DNA of 64,000 bases, taken from positions 353,365-417,364 of the forward strand of contig PTJZ01000002.1 of NCBI GenBank assembly GCA_002937455.1. The letters run 5' to 3'. Shown here piece after piece: positions 1-9,530 of the stretch. The notes under the pieces were generated by a model. That model was not told where the DNA came from. It searched no databases and worked only from the letters and a program-made list of their open reading frames with translations. Source of the DNA: Alphaproteobacteria bacterium MarineAlpha11_Bin1. GTDB taxonomy: Bacteria; Pseudomonadota; Alphaproteobacteria; MPNO01; UBA830. The position numbers were made by a program, and so were the translations under genes. Within the stretch, counting starts at the first letter, position 1. Every line of letters begins with the position of its first letter.

Positions 1-347
1 GTTTGTGACCATTCCGGGATACCAATACGTTTTCCCCTCAGGTCGGAAGATTTCTTTATGAATCCATCACCCCTTATATAAAATGCTGAATGTCGAAACA
101 CGCGGCTAATAAACACCGGAATTCCTGTAATTGGTGGATTGTCTTGGGACATAATCGAGCAATACTTCGCGAAGGATAGTTCCGACACATCCCACTCAAA
201 AGATTTGGCAAAACGATAAAAGATCTCTTCGACCTCCATCTGAAGGTGCGTAATTTCAATCCCTTTTGGTTTCACCAAACCTGACGAAATATCTCGGACA
301 TGATCATAATCCCATGTCGCCATTGTAAGGTGAATATCGTTATGCAT
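1..347 (-). CDS. 4,5-dihydroxyphthalate decarboxylase-like protein (5' part, cut by window edge)
   Basis: The reverse strand reads open for 115 codons from ATG at 347 to the window edge, with AAAGGAG six bases upstream. The N-terminus MATWDYDHVRDI, the VKPKGIEI turn, the DVSELSFAKY block, the RVFRHSAFYI segment and the DLRGKRIGIPEW strand match the first third of Pht5-type 4,5-dihydroxyphthalate decarboxylases. Those enzymes have a periplasmic-binding-protein fold but act in the cytosol, and no signal peptide is visible here. An internal ATG at residue 9 is an alternative start. It is divergent from the AraC regulator at 844, which may control it. The C-terminus is not in the window, so the exact substrate (phthalate-like acid or other) is unknown. 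Confidence 0.75.
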   Translation of the reverse strand, partial: MHNDIHLTMATWDYDHVRDISSGLVKPKGIEITHLQMEVEEIFYRFAKSFEWDVSELSFAKYCSIMSQDNPPITGIPVFISRVFRHSAFYIRGDGFIKKSSDLRGKRIGIPEWSQ

Positions 348-843
348 GCCGGTCTCCTTTATGCATTATTGTGAGAGATGCAGCAGTTAGTCTAGGCCGA
401 CGATAACGCCGACAAACTGCGCCGAAATTAAGCCTATGAGAATAACCTTGGACCACTCTACAAAGCCTCGCTGGTCAATCGGATACTATCCGATATAGCG
501 ATGTGGTTTCTCACAATACCCATAATTACAGTTATAAACGCTATAGCTGAGAATTTAAATTACCCGGTCGAAATTGACGATTTGACCTAACGATAACCTC
601 CGCATTGGCGTAACCCACTTGCCCTAAATTGCAGGAGCAGGCATGGTCGGTACGGAACATGGTTGCATAGAGTTTAAGTAATGAACGAGACAGGTAATAC
701 CGTAATATCGGTAAGCCTTACTTGCATAAAAGTGCCACCCACCGGGGGCCAAATGTTATAGGCGTGACTTCAGCCTTGAGGCCTTTACAGAGAGGGGTCC
801 ATGCTTTTGATCAACTGCAGCAATATTAGTCTCTGACAGGGAT
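348..843. other. Divergent intergenic region
   Basis: This holds the upstream regions of the leftward decarboxylase-like gene and the rightward AraC regulator. No coding signal was found. It is the natural place for AraC operator sites, but I could not pick out a convincing repeat. Confidence 0.4.
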
Positions 844-1842
844 ATGTCTGACTTCGAACTTCCCTTACGTGGTTCAGTGTTTTTGGAAACATCTGATGCT
901 GAGTTGGCGCGACGTGAGATGTCGAAAATTCTGGCGCCACACGCAATGATGCCAGCCGATGACTCGCGCCCCTTCCTTGCAAGACATCATCACGCCCGCC
1001 TCGCCGGTATGTCAGTGAATTTCATTCAATACTCCCCTGGTGCATCGATTAGCGCTGATCTTTCTCGCCGCTTTTACCTAATCCATTACGTGCTCGGTGG
1101 CCAATGCCGCCTCGGACCAGAAACAGGTGGCCGTGTACTAACATCAGGCGATATCGCAGTGATCAATCCGACGGAACCATTTTCGCTCACAACAACAGCT
1201 GATTGCGGTCAGATCGTTATCAAACTTGAGTCCGCAGTACTGAACGATACAGCTCACAAGAGATTCGCCATTCCACAGCATCCGCCTATCCGCTTCGATC
1301 CGGCGATCCAGAGTCCGCAGGGTGAATCAGTCGCACTTGTCATCGACTTGATATGTAAAAAAGCTGACACTTTGTGCTCAGACGGCCTTGGCCCTAAGAC
1401 CGAAGGTTTACTCGCCGAACTTTTTATTGTGACGCTGATTGAGTCCCTTCCTCACAACCATTCTGCGGTCATCGCCTACAAGAGTAGTGATAGCGGGATT
1501 GCGCCGTGGTACGTTAAGCGGGTGGAGGAGTACCTTGACTTGCACGCTGAGAAAGACATCCGCATCCGTGACATGACTGCGATCGCCGGCGTTAGCGAAC
1601 GTACACTCTATAACGGATTTCGCGTTTGGCGGGCTACATCACCCAAATCATATCTCAAAGCAGTGCGGCTCGATCGGGTGCGAACTGAATTGCTAGGTCT
1701 GAAAGCCAAGTCACGAAGCGTAAGCGAGATAGCTCGCGAGGCTGGCTTCCGGCATATGGGAAACTTCGCCCGAGATTACGGGAAGCGTTTTGGCGAAAGA
1801 CCGTCAGATACGTTGCGCTATCGGTTAGCACCGAAAGAATAG
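844..1842 (+). CDS. AraC family transcriptional regulator
   Basis: A 332-residue protein of AraC architecture. Residues 1 to about 200 form a sensor domain of the AraC_binding_2 kind seen in regulators of aromatic catabolism. Residues 218-332 form the DNA-binding domain, with a first helix-turn-helix around IRDMTAIAGVSERTLYNGF and a second around VSEIAREAGFRHMGNFARDY. The closing KRFGERPSDTLR is the usual AraC C-terminus. It is divergent from the 4,5-dihydroxyphthalate-decarboxylase-like gene and upstream of the Fe-S protein/acyl-CoA ligase pair, so it probably regulates one or both in response to a pathway acid. The ligand is unknown. Confidence 0.88.
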   Translation: MSDFELPLRGSVFLETSDAELARREMSKILAPHAMMPADDSRPFLARHHHARLAGMSVNFIQYSPGASISADLSRRFYLIHYVLGGQCRLGPETGGRVLTSGDIAVINPTEPFSLTTTADCGQIVIKLESAVLNDTAHKRFAIPQHPPIRFDPAIQSPQGESVALVIDLICKKADTLCSDGLGPKTEGLLAELFIVTLIESLPHNHSAVIAYKSSDSGIAPWYVKRVEEYLDLHAEKDIRIRDMTAIAGVSERTLYNGFRVWRATSPKSYLKAVRLDRVRTELLGLKAKSRSVSEIAREAGFRHMGNFARDYGKRFGERPSDTLRYRLAPKE

Positions 1843-1976
1843 GCTTAATTGTGCAGCGGAGTGTATTGAATTGCATTTTTTGGATATATTTTTCTTTAAA
1901 GCTGCATGCATCTACATATTTTTAGGGATAAATTAGGTCTAAGAAGTTTTTCGACGATTGCAGTACAGGGATATCC

Positions 1977-2900
1977 ATGGCCGCCACGTCAGATATAGAC
2001 CCGGAAGACGCAAAGAAAGCCATTCTGGAATACTGCCTAAAAAAGGGTGCACTAGTCGCAGGGATCGCAGATATCGAAGTCGTTAACAGGATCGCGCCGG
2101 AGGGACACCGACCCTCAGACCTATGGCCGCGCGCAAAATCTATCATCTCCCTCGGTGTCGGTGGCCAAACGCAAGGGGCTTGGGCTGTACCCGCCAAGGC
2201 CCTTGGATATTTTGGATCCACCGAAGTTAGAGCATATACAGTCGCCTACGGTGCCGCTTTCTATATTGAGAACAAATTCGGAAAGCGCGCCATTTATTGC
2301 CCGCCGGATATGGACACGGAAGCTGGCCCGCGGGTCCCGTTTCAGAGCCTAAAGCTTCACGCTGAGATCGCCGGGATCGGAGCACGATCGCTGGCAGGTG
2401 ATATCCTCCTTCACCCAGAATTTGGTTACATGTATTTTGCTTCTGTCTTCACTGAACTGGAACTTCCTCCCGATCAACCGATGCAGGACAACCCATGCCC
2501 GACTTCATCATGCATCGACCTGTTCCGCAAGTCTGGTCAGACTCCCTGCATGAAATTTTGTCCAGTCCAGTGTTTATCCGGAGATATCGACGAAGACGGT
2601 AACCAGCTCGAAATGCGCTACGACATGGCATCCTGTGCCGAAATGACCCAACAGTTCGAAGCAATCCCGGGGGTTCTTGCAGATGCAATTCGGGCAGAAG
2701 ACGAAGAAGAACGGGAAGACCTGTTGTTCGACGCTGAGAATAAAATACTCTGGTACAAAATGTCAGTAGGCTCCGGTGGCTTACTTGGTCAGTGTTTTGA
2801 GTGTATGCGAGTATGCCCTATTGCTAACCAGTCACCACAGGCCGATCCTATACGTCGGCACCAGACTAGGTTGGCCGCTGAGGCGGAGCCTGGCCAATGA
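1977..2900 (+). CDS. QueG/reductive-dehalogenase-like double [4Fe-4S] protein
   Basis: A 307-residue soluble protein. Cysteines at about 174, 179, 191, 195 and 199 (NPCPTSSC ... TPCMKFCPVQC) and 220, 273, 276 and 280 (GQCFECMRVCP) resemble the two ferredoxin-type clusters of epoxyqueuosine reductase and reductive dehalogenases. The N-terminal part (residues 10-160) resembles the nitroreductase-like cobalamin-binding region of that superfamily. No Tat signal is present. Its stop overlaps the start of the acyl-CoA ligase in an ATGA, so the two are translationally coupled. That argues for a catabolic reductase acting near a CoA thioester or aromatic acid rather than for tRNA modification. It is shorter than QueG (about 350-380 residues), and its substrate is unknown. 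Confidence 0.72.
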   Translation: MAATSDIDPEDAKKAILEYCLKKGALVAGIADIEVVNRIAPEGHRPSDLWPRAKSIISLGVGGQTQGAWAVPAKALGYFGSTEVRAYTVAYGAAFYIENKFGKRAIYCPPDMDTEAGPRVPFQSLKLHAEIAGIGARSLAGDILLHPEFGYMYFASVFTELELPPDQPMQDNPCPTSSCIDLFRKSGQTPCMKFCPVQCLSGDIDEDGNQLEMRYDMASCAEMTQQFEAIPGVLADAIRAEDEEEREDLLFDAENKILWYKMSVGSGGLLGQCFECMRVCPIANQSPQADPIRRHQTRLAAEAEPGQ

Positions 2901-4888
2901 CCCGCGGTCTCAAGCGCAGCCAGATTGGCATGTCTGAAGAGATGATCCAAACATATGGCGAGTCAATCTTCGAGATGAGCCATAACATTCAGGTCCGGCG
3001 CGGCGACGCGGTTCGCAAGCTAGATTGGAAACAAATTGAGTCAACTCGCGCCGACCGTGGTATGTCCGACGCCGAGCTCGCTCGGCAGCTAGGCCTGACG
3101 CATGACCAGGTTACTTATATCCGGACCATTATGGAACGTAGAAAATTCAAACGGCATAACTATCACCGCCTATACGATCTAGGAGGTGGACGACGCTTCC
3201 GTAGCGAGAGGTTTGTACCACATAGCGAACGTTTCGAGTACCGCCCAGAGGCGCTGGATCTTCGTAAAGCTCTCGACTTCGATCCTCGGATAGCATCAAA
3301 GCACCTTCGTCTTGGAAACTGGAATGGTGATACCGTCGCTAATTGGGTTCAGAAGTGGGCGACGGAGAAACCCGAAGCCAATGCCGTTATAGACAGTAGC
3401 GGCGAAACCACGTTTAAGCAGATCTACGAGGACGCTTTGCGATTGGCCAATAGCCTTCTCGAACTTGGTATTCGCAAGGGCGACGTTGTGGCGATCCAAC
3501 TTCCTAATACGACCGAATTCATGACTGTCTACTTTGCCGTTTGCATGATGGGTGGCGTTTTGTCGACAATGCATATGCCCTACCGCTCTGGCGAATTAAA
3601 GCCGTTACTTACACACGGCAGCGCGCGAGCCATTGTTTGCAATAGCAGAACCAATTATTACGACGCGCCATCAGAAATGTTGGGGCTCTGCGACCGGGTG
3701 GATACCCTTGACCATGTAATCGTTGCGTCCGAATCCGCTCCAGCTGGCACACTCTCGTTACATCGATTAATTCGAGAAGGCACCAAAGATCAGATAGAAA
3801 ATCCGCCGGTCGCATCGGATCCCGCTATACTTTGCTTCACATCTGGAACGTCGTCCGCGCCGAAAGCTGTCGTGCATAGCTACCAGACCATGTTGGCAAA
3901 TAACCGGATCGCGGCTCCGATCTATAACATGACAAATGATGACATTGTCCTCGGCGGCCCACCATTCACGCATGCATTCGGCATTTGTGTGATGAACCTC
4001 ACACTTATGGTCGGCGCGGCCAGCTTAATGATGCCGGCTTTTTCTCCAAAATCCCTGATCGAACTGATAGAAACGTCTAAGCCAACGGTTATTTTCGTTG
4101 CACCCGCTCATGTCGCGGCATGTCTGAAGGAAGGTTCACTGAAAAGTGGAAATTTATCTTCGGTACGCATTGCAACTATTTCTGGCGCCGCTTGCCCACC
4201 GAACATTGCCTATGCTCTGGAAAATGCAATGCCGCGCGGTTCGGTGGGTCAGATGTGGGGAATGACAGAGTGCTTTATGGGCCTTCATACACCGTTTGAC
4301 GCGCCAGCCAATGTGAGATGCGAAAGCCTCGGAGATGTAACTCCCACTTTCGAAGTGCGTATAATTAGCGAAAATGGATCGGCGATCGCTGACAATATCG
4401 AGGGAGCTCTAGAAATACGTGGGTGTTCCGTAGTTGCCCGTTACTTCAATAATGAAGAATCAAACCGTACGGCATTTACCGGTGACGGTTGGTTCCGGAC
4501 GGGTGACCTCGCCACTAGGGGGCTAGATGGACTCCTCCGGATAACGGGTAGAGAAAAGGACTTAATCAATCGCGGAGGGATCAAGATCAATCCAACCGAT
4601 ATCGAAGCGGTTATCGACACCCACCCTTCAGTTGTAATGTCAGCTATCACACCGTTACCAGATGAGGTCCTTGGCGAGCGTCTTTGTCTGTACGTTCAGC
4701 TTAAACCGAATGAAGCTCTCAGCTTGGAACAGATCTGCGAATGGCTCAGCGAAAACCAAATTGCTAAAATGAGATGGCCCGAGCGGTTAGAGATCGTTAC
4801 ACAAATGCCGATGACCCCTACGAAGAAAATTATCAAAGGAGCCCTTATAACAGGGCAGGTAGATTTAAAAAATAATGCTAATAAATAG
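2897..4888 (+). CDS. Acyl-CoA synthetase with N-terminal helix-turn-helix-like extension
   Basis: A 663-residue protein. Residues from about 150 to the end are an AMP-forming acyl/aryl-CoA ligase: phosphate-binding loop FTSGTSSAPKA (314-324), WGMTECF, TGDLATRG, the hinge GREKDLINRGG and the C-terminal catalytic lysine region MPMTPTKKI. Residues 1 to about 135 do not belong to a normal ligase. They contain MSDAELARQLGLTHDQVTYI (56-75), which reads like a helix-turn-helix, followed by a basic stretch rich in Arg and Tyr. The start overlaps the Fe-S protein gene by four bases. The likely role is activation of a cyclic or aromatic carboxylic acid to its CoA ester. Whether the N-terminal part binds DNA or a partner protein is unknown. 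Confidence 0.85.
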   Translation: MTRGLKRSQIGMSEEMIQTYGESIFEMSHNIQVRRGDAVRKLDWKQIESTRADRGMSDAELARQLGLTHDQVTYIRTIMERRKFKRHNYHRLYDLGGGRRFRSERFVPHSERFEYRPEALDLRKALDFDPRIASKHLRLGNWNGDTVANWVQKWATEKPEANAVIDSSGETTFKQIYEDALRLANSLLELGIRKGDVVAIQLPNTTEFMTVYFAVCMMGGVLSTMHMPYRSGELKPLLTHGSARAIVCNSRTNYYDAPSEMLGLCDRVDTLDHVIVASESAPAGTLSLHRLIREGTKDQIENPPVASDPAILCFTSGTSSAPKAVVHSYQTMLANNRIAAPIYNMTNDDIVLGGPPFTHAFGICVMNLTLMVGAASLMMPAFSPKSLIELIETSKPTVIFVAPAHVAACLKEGSLKSGNLSSVRIATISGAACPPNIAYALENAMPRGSVGQMWGMTECFMGLHTPFDAPANVRCESLGDVTPTFEVRIISENGSAIADNIEGALEIRGCSVVARYFNNEESNRTAFTGDGWFRTGDLATRGLDGLLRITGREKDLINRGGIKINPTDIEAVIDTHPSVVMSAITPLPDEVLGERLCLYVQLKPNEALSLEQICEWLSENQIAKMRWPERLEIVTQMPMTPTKKIIKGALITGQVDLKNNANK

Positions 4889-5150
4889 CAATAAACTGAT
4901 TGCCTATAATGCTTCGCCGTTAATAGACGAAAAAGAGCAGCCAACTAAAGTTACCTGACGAGAATTACAGACTGGAGATACGTTTCAATGTAATTTTCCC
5001 GGTTCGATAGTTATACCAGGCTCACCATTTCCAACATACTGCAATTTGCAAACTCTATTTTAGAAGCCGTATCAATCCACCTGGTCATATAAAAACAATA
5101 ACTATGCTGAGTTTACTGGGTAAAGTTTTCGTTAAAGAGAGGCTACTCTG

Positions 5151-5840
5151 ATGTCATTGGATTTTTCTCCTTGGGTACCACCGTCTATCACTATACAACA
5201 CAGCGTAGATCGCTTCCCTGTCCGGCGTATATACACAATAGGCCGAAATTACTCGGATCATGCGGCGGAGACGGGCCTCGGAAATAATGGCGCTTCTGTT
5301 CCTGGTGTTTCACTTAAGCCTGCGGACTCCGTAATAGGCAACCATGATACGCTCATATATCCGCCAGCTACCCAGCACCTTGACCCAGAAGTGGAAATGG
5401 TAATCGCTATCGGAACGGCTGGTAACAATATTGAGCCGGAGAATGCGTTAGAGCACATCTTCGGTTATGCAGTAGGGTTGGATGTAATCCGAAGGGATGT
5501 TATGCGTGAATGTATTGCTAACGAACATTCCTGGGATCTTTGCAAAAGCTTTTCCGGCGCATCCCCTGTCGGGGATATCGCTTCTGCTTCGGATATCGGA
5601 CACCCGATCAATGGCGAAATCAGCCTCCGGGTAAACGGAGAACTACGGCAGGCCGGTGATATCGCAAGCCTAATCTGGAACCCAGCGAATATCGTTTCAA
5701 ATCTCTCCCGCTATGGCACCCTAGAACCCGGTGATCTCATTTTTACGGGGACCCCAAAGGGTCCAAGACCGGTCGAACGCGGGGATCTCCTTGAAGCCTC
5801 TATGGCTGGCGTGGGATTCCTAAACGTTCGAGTTGGCTAA
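5151..5840 (+). CDS. Fumarylacetoacetate hydrolase (FAH) family protein
   Basis: A 229-residue single-domain FAH-fold enzyme. The family's metal ligands are visible as the LDPEVE pair (Glu80, Glu82) and Asp111 in GYAVGLDV. RRIYTIGRNYSDHA near the N-terminus and LEPGDLIFTGTPKG near the C-terminus are standard family signatures. Members hydrolyse C-C bonds of acylpyruvates, decarboxylate oxaloacetate or hydrate 2-oxo-acids, so a step late in ring catabolism fits the neighbourhood. GAGAGG lies ahead of the ATG. The reaction cannot be fixed from sequence. Confidence 0.85.
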   Translation: MSLDFSPWVPPSITIQHSVDRFPVRRIYTIGRNYSDHAAETGLGNNGASVPGVSLKPADSVIGNHDTLIYPPATQHLDPEVEMVIAIGTAGNNIEPENALEHIFGYAVGLDVIRRDVMRECIANEHSWDLCKSFSGASPVGDIASASDIGHPINGEISLRVNGELRQAGDIASLIWNPANIVSNLSRYGTLEPGDLIFTGTPKGPRPVERGDLLEASMAGVGFLNVRVG

Positions 5841-6120
5841 CCCCCCGAACGGCACAGTAAACTTGTCCGGATCATGCCATTTTTCGAGGGCAATTATGGC
5901 ACGGCCCTCACCAATTAATAACCAAATTTAATGCGTCGAGACCAGATTAAAGGACTATAACTCTTTTGCTTCTCTGGCTCAGACCTACGGAATTTAGAAG
6001 CCATTACATCGCGTTGATTCCTATATATAGGAAAGTGCCGGTTGATGGCTGTATTATACTGATTCGAGATTTCTCACATTTGCCCATTGCCGCCGTAATG
6101 TAATGGCGGTGAAATAGGGT

Positions 6121-7014
6121 ATGAAAAATTCCTCTCAGGTTACTGGTTATTTTATTGTTGTTATCGGCGCCCTTGCATTCGCCGGTAACAACGTATTTGC
6201 AGTTCTCTCATACGAGGCTGGGACTACGCCGCTCACGTTGATCACTGGCCGAATGATCTTCACGCTAATCGCTTTGACTTTGATCATGAAGCTTCTCGGG
6301 CTAACCATTCCACTGCCCAAAAAAGAGAGGAACGCAGCGCTCGGGCTAGGTCTACTGAATGGGGCCATGGCATTCTGTCTAATGTCGGCTTTTGATTATG
6401 TCGCCGTTGGACTGGCGGTCCTCGTTTTCTATTTATATCCTCTACTCACAGGTATATCTGCCTGGATAACTGGACAGGAAAGACTAAATACTGGGTTGGT
6501 TGTCGGACTGATCGGCGGATTTGTTGGACTAGCGCTAGCCCTAGAAATTACCGGGGATTCAGCTAACTCGATCGGGGTAACGCTGGCAGGTTCCGCAGCA
6601 CTCTTGATGGCAGCTACTGCCTTGTTGAGCGCCCGCGTACTTAAAACAGACAATGCTCGATCAGTCACACTTCATATGCATATTTCCGCGGCAGCGATGT
6701 TTGTCATTGTATCGATTATCCTTGGAGAACTAAGCCTGCCCGAAACTTCACTAGGGTGGATTGCGTACCTGAGTGTACCGGTATTCTACACAATTGCGAT
6801 TGCCTCTTTTTTCACAGGAATAGCGCACATCGGTGCAGTTCGAACCTCACTGGTCATGAATCTGGAACCAATAGGTAGTATCGCTCTTGGCTTTCTCTTG
6901 CTCGGTCAGATCCTGTCGCCGCGTCAACTCCTCGGTGCAGCTATTGTAATCGTTGCGGTGACGGCAATTAAATGGCTTGGCGGGAAGCCGAAAGCCACTC
7001 CCCCAACTGAATAA
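6121..7014 (+). CDS. EamA/DMT family transporter
   Basis: A 297-residue integral membrane protein with about ten hydrophobic segments arranged as two EamA repeats (roughly 8-140 and 150-285). The first repeat carries the family's GALAFAGNNVFAVLSYEAG start, and the second ends ALGFLLLGQILSPRQLLGAAIV. Members mostly export small metabolites or amino acids. It lies between the FAH enzyme and a RidA protein on the same strand, so it may handle a pathway intermediate. Substrate unknown. Confidence 0.88.
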   Translation: MKNSSQVTGYFIVVIGALAFAGNNVFAVLSYEAGTTPLTLITGRMIFTLIALTLIMKLLGLTIPLPKKERNAALGLGLLNGAMAFCLMSAFDYVAVGLAVLVFYLYPLLTGISAWITGQERLNTGLVVGLIGGFVGLALALEITGDSANSIGVTLAGSAALLMAATALLSARVLKTDNARSVTLHMHISAAAMFVIVSIILGELSLPETSLGWIAYLSVPVFYTIAIASFFTGIAHIGAVRTSLVMNLEPIGSIALGFLLLGQILSPRQLLGAAIVIVAVTAIKWLGGKPKATPPTE

Positions 7015-7173
7015 GGATCACTATAGGGAACACTTTTATCTCCCGGGGTCAAAGAAAGGGTGGATGCTAATTTTGTGGGTATCGGGAGCAGCGCCAATTT
7101 TTATTATAACCCAACTTGCGTGTATGCCTCAGAAATTCCACACTCCCTATCAGGGATTTATTCGGAGTGGGTC

Positions 7174-7596
7174 ATGAGTAAGAAAATTGAAAATATCCAT
7201 TGGCCGGATGCGCCCGATCTGTGGATGCCTTATGCGCCCGCTATAAAGGTTACGGGAGGTTGTCATGTTCATTTTGCGGGTGTTACAGCAGCGCCTGTTT
7301 ACCACCATCATCCACATCGGCCGGAAGAATTTGACTCGATGCCCGCCGATATGGGCGGCCAGACCCGCGCCGCCCTACAAAACCTCCAAAAAGGGCTCGA
7401 TGCTGTAGGTGCTAGTTTCGCTGACATAGTCACCGCTTCACGCTTCGTTACCGACCTGTCTAATCAGGATTTAATGAATAAAGTTTGGGCCGAGTACTTT
7501 GGCGATGCCAAGCCTGCAACAACAACGGTTCAGATCGTTCAACTCGCAACCGACCCTCGTTGTTTGATCGAAATCAACGCCATTGCCGTAGTCTAA
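7174..7596 (+). CDS. RidA family protein (enamine/imine deaminase-like)
   Basis: A 140-residue YjgF/YER057c/UK114 fold protein. GGQTRAALQNLQKGLDAVGASFADIV and the C-terminal DPRCLIEINAIAVV, with the substrate-carboxylate arginine, are typical. I chose ATG at 7174 because CGGAG sits seven bases upstream and the protein then has normal family length. The in-frame extension back to 7060 has no homologous look. RidA proteins hydrolyse reactive 2-aminoacrylate-type imines, and clustered versions often work on nitrogen-containing or lactone intermediates of a catabolic pathway. Confidence 0.85.
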   Translation: MSKKIENIHWPDAPDLWMPYAPAIKVTGGCHVHFAGVTAAPVYHHHPHRPEEFDSMPADMGGQTRAALQNLQKGLDAVGASFADIVTASRFVTDLSNQDLMNKVWAEYFGDAKPATTTVQIVQLATDPRCLIEINAIAVV

Positions 7597-8324
7597 CGGT
7601 AAATAGAAAATTCGACGCGGAAATCTTCGATTAGAGGACTCCCCGGCTTATCGTAATTTGGAATGATGCCAATTATGTTCAGACTATCCGCCCTGATACA
7701 TCAAGCTAAGTTACTGGTTGGGCGCTTTGGCAGAACATACGGGAAGATATAAGGATCGCGAATAGGAGCACAATAACGGCCCGAAATTCTTTTGTTAGCG
7801 CCAGCTTTTTTTTAACGTAGCCCGAGTCGTCGGAGACAATTCTAACAAGCGCAAATCGAGCACCACAAAAGAAAAAAAACCGCGTTCGGCCGGGCTGCAC
7901 CAATACTATATTCACCCGCAGAACGTCACGTCGTTGATCAAGATGGTACCCCGCTACTAATTTATTTTCGTCTTCCGTTTGAATGTTGAGGGTCCTACAC
8001 CCTGCGTAATCTTGGTACCGAACCGCGATTCAACGAATGTAGATTTCATAACTCTCTCGGATATTTGTTTACGCCGAGGCATGGTATCTTTCGCGTATAA
8101 TGTCCCCGGCCAAGGGCAAATTCAATAACACCCGTTCCTCGCGGATAGATACGAGAACTCCATTCTAACCGAATTTGAAGCAATCGCAGGCAGACGAAAA
8201 TCGGCGCTACCCATATCGGGAGGTTCGATCTAAGCCTTAGCGAATTTTAAATTCTTCGGGCGGCCGCTGCAGAACCTAAAATAGAAGCACTGACTGTTTT
8301 CGGCGGCACCTAAGATATGAGTGA
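7597..8324. other. Non-coding or decayed stretch
   Basis: No supported gene. Several short overlapping open frames occur on the minus strand between about 7700 and 8040, none recognisable. Together with the relic at 8325 this looks like a decayed accessory segment. Confidence 0.35.
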
Positions 8325-8585
8325 ATGAAAACCATGTCCAAAACTATCCTCGACGGATCTCTCTGGGAGACTGACAGCACATCTTACGATGACGCGCGCA
8401 AAAAATTAGGCCCAGTACTGTTGAAGATTGTATCGGCGAGATTAACTGTCCCACAATTATTGTGCACGATAAGCGCAATAGTATCTTCCGCTTCCCTCAA
8501 GCGGAGCGGTTCGCGAGGCGTCGAAACTAAGATATACATATACGAAACTGCTGTTCGTTGCTTTCGCAACAAGTTTTTTCAATAA
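8325..8585 (+). pseudogene. Possible alpha/beta-hydrolase remnant (frameshifted)
   Basis: The frame starting at 8325 gives a short meaningless C-terminus, but after the A-run near 8400 another frame (8408-8530) reads RPSTVEDCIGEINCPTIIVH and then SIFRFPQAERFARR. This resembles the strand-and-helix preceding the catalytic Asp of alpha/beta hydrolases (cPtliihGe.D.ifp..aerla). The expected Gly-Asp pair is degenerate (HDKRN), the frame then stops, and no catalytic His segment follows. It lies just upstream of an intact alpha/beta hydrolase. I infer a decayed fragment, at low certainty. Confidence 0.28.
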
Positions 8586-8697
8586 CGCACCTTGATGGCG
8601 GACTAGTTCTCCGGCACTCTGTAAGATGGAGAAACCATGTATTTTAAATTTAAAAATAGCTTGTCTGCTCCGTTTTTCTGTTTTCTGGATTATCCCT

Positions 8698-9519
8698 ATG
8701 GTCGCTAAGAGCTGCCACTCTGCTCTGGAGGGTATCGACGTCCATTACTGGGAAGGCGGCACCGGCTTTCCCATTTTGATGCTTCATGGAGTCGGACCTG
8801 GCACTTCGATCATCGGAAATTTTGAGCCGACTATTGGACCACTGATGGAGCGTTATCATATTCTCGCATCCGACCTAATTGGATTCGGAGATTCGGGGAG
8901 AAAATCGGATCAACCCTACTTCGACGTGGAACTATGGATACGTCAAGGTATAGCACTGCTAGATCTTCTGCCACCCGGCCAATGTGGGATCGCCGGACAT
9001 TCAATGGGAGGGGCGCTGGCTCTCAAAATTGCCGCCGCCAGCGACCGAGTAACACATGTGCTAACCAGCAGCACAGTTGGCACTTGTTATCCCATCACCC
9101 ATGCACTAGATGCCTTTTGGTCTCTACCAGATGATAAGAAAAAATTACGGACCGTTATGGCCGACATGGTTGGCAAGCCGACTGCCATTACGGACGCTAT
9201 GATTGAAGGCCGTTGGGAATTGCTGTCTCAGGATGGCTACGCGGAATATTTCGGCGAAATGTTCGCAGCACCTCGCCAGCGGTATATTGATGCCGGACGG
9301 GTTACAGACTATGAATGCCGAAAGCTTAATATGCGCGGCGTAAATATTTCGATGCTGCACGGCAACGACGATAAACCTTGTCCCGCAGGGTTAACGACCA
9401 TCGAATTAGCGAAACAATTGCCAGAAGCAACTGTGACATTGATTGAAGGCTGCGGCCATAACCTACCTCGAGAAGCGACAACGGAATATCTTGAGGCTGC
9501 ACACAACCTCTTTGGATAA
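8698..9519 (+). CDS. Alpha/beta hydrolase (meta-cleavage-product hydrolase-like)
   Basis: A 273-residue alpha/beta-fold hydrolase. The oxyanion segment LMLHGVGPGTS, the nucleophile elbow GHSMGG (Ser about 102), the acid region MLHGNDDKPCP and the catalytic His in EGCGHNLPRE are all present. The GIDVHYWEGGTGFPI opening is typical of C-C hydrolases acting on ring-cleavage products. I start at ATG 8698. The reading frame is open back to ATG 8626, but those 24 extra residues are an AT-rich hydrophobic stretch with no homologous counterpart, and neither start has a strong ribosome site. It is 11 bases upstream of the DUF1989 gene, which suggests co-transcription. Confidence 0.83.
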   Translation: MVAKSCHSALEGIDVHYWEGGTGFPILMLHGVGPGTSIIGNFEPTIGPLMERYHILASDLIGFGDSGRKSDQPYFDVELWIRQGIALLDLLPPGQCGIAGHSMGGALALKIAAASDRVTHVLTSSTVGTCYPITHALDAFWSLPDDKKKLRTVMADMVGKPTAITDAMIEGRWELLSQDGYAEYFGEMFAAPRQRYIDAGRVTDYECRKLNMRGVNISMLHGNDDKPCPAGLTTIELAKQLPEATVTLIEGCGHNLPREATTEYLEAAHNLFG

Positions 9520-9530
9520 GGCCCCGCAAA

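Noticed and set aside
7706..7915. Minus-strand 69-codon frame with a phenylalanine run
   Set aside because: GTG start, no ribosome site, no family, lies in a decayed-looking spacer.
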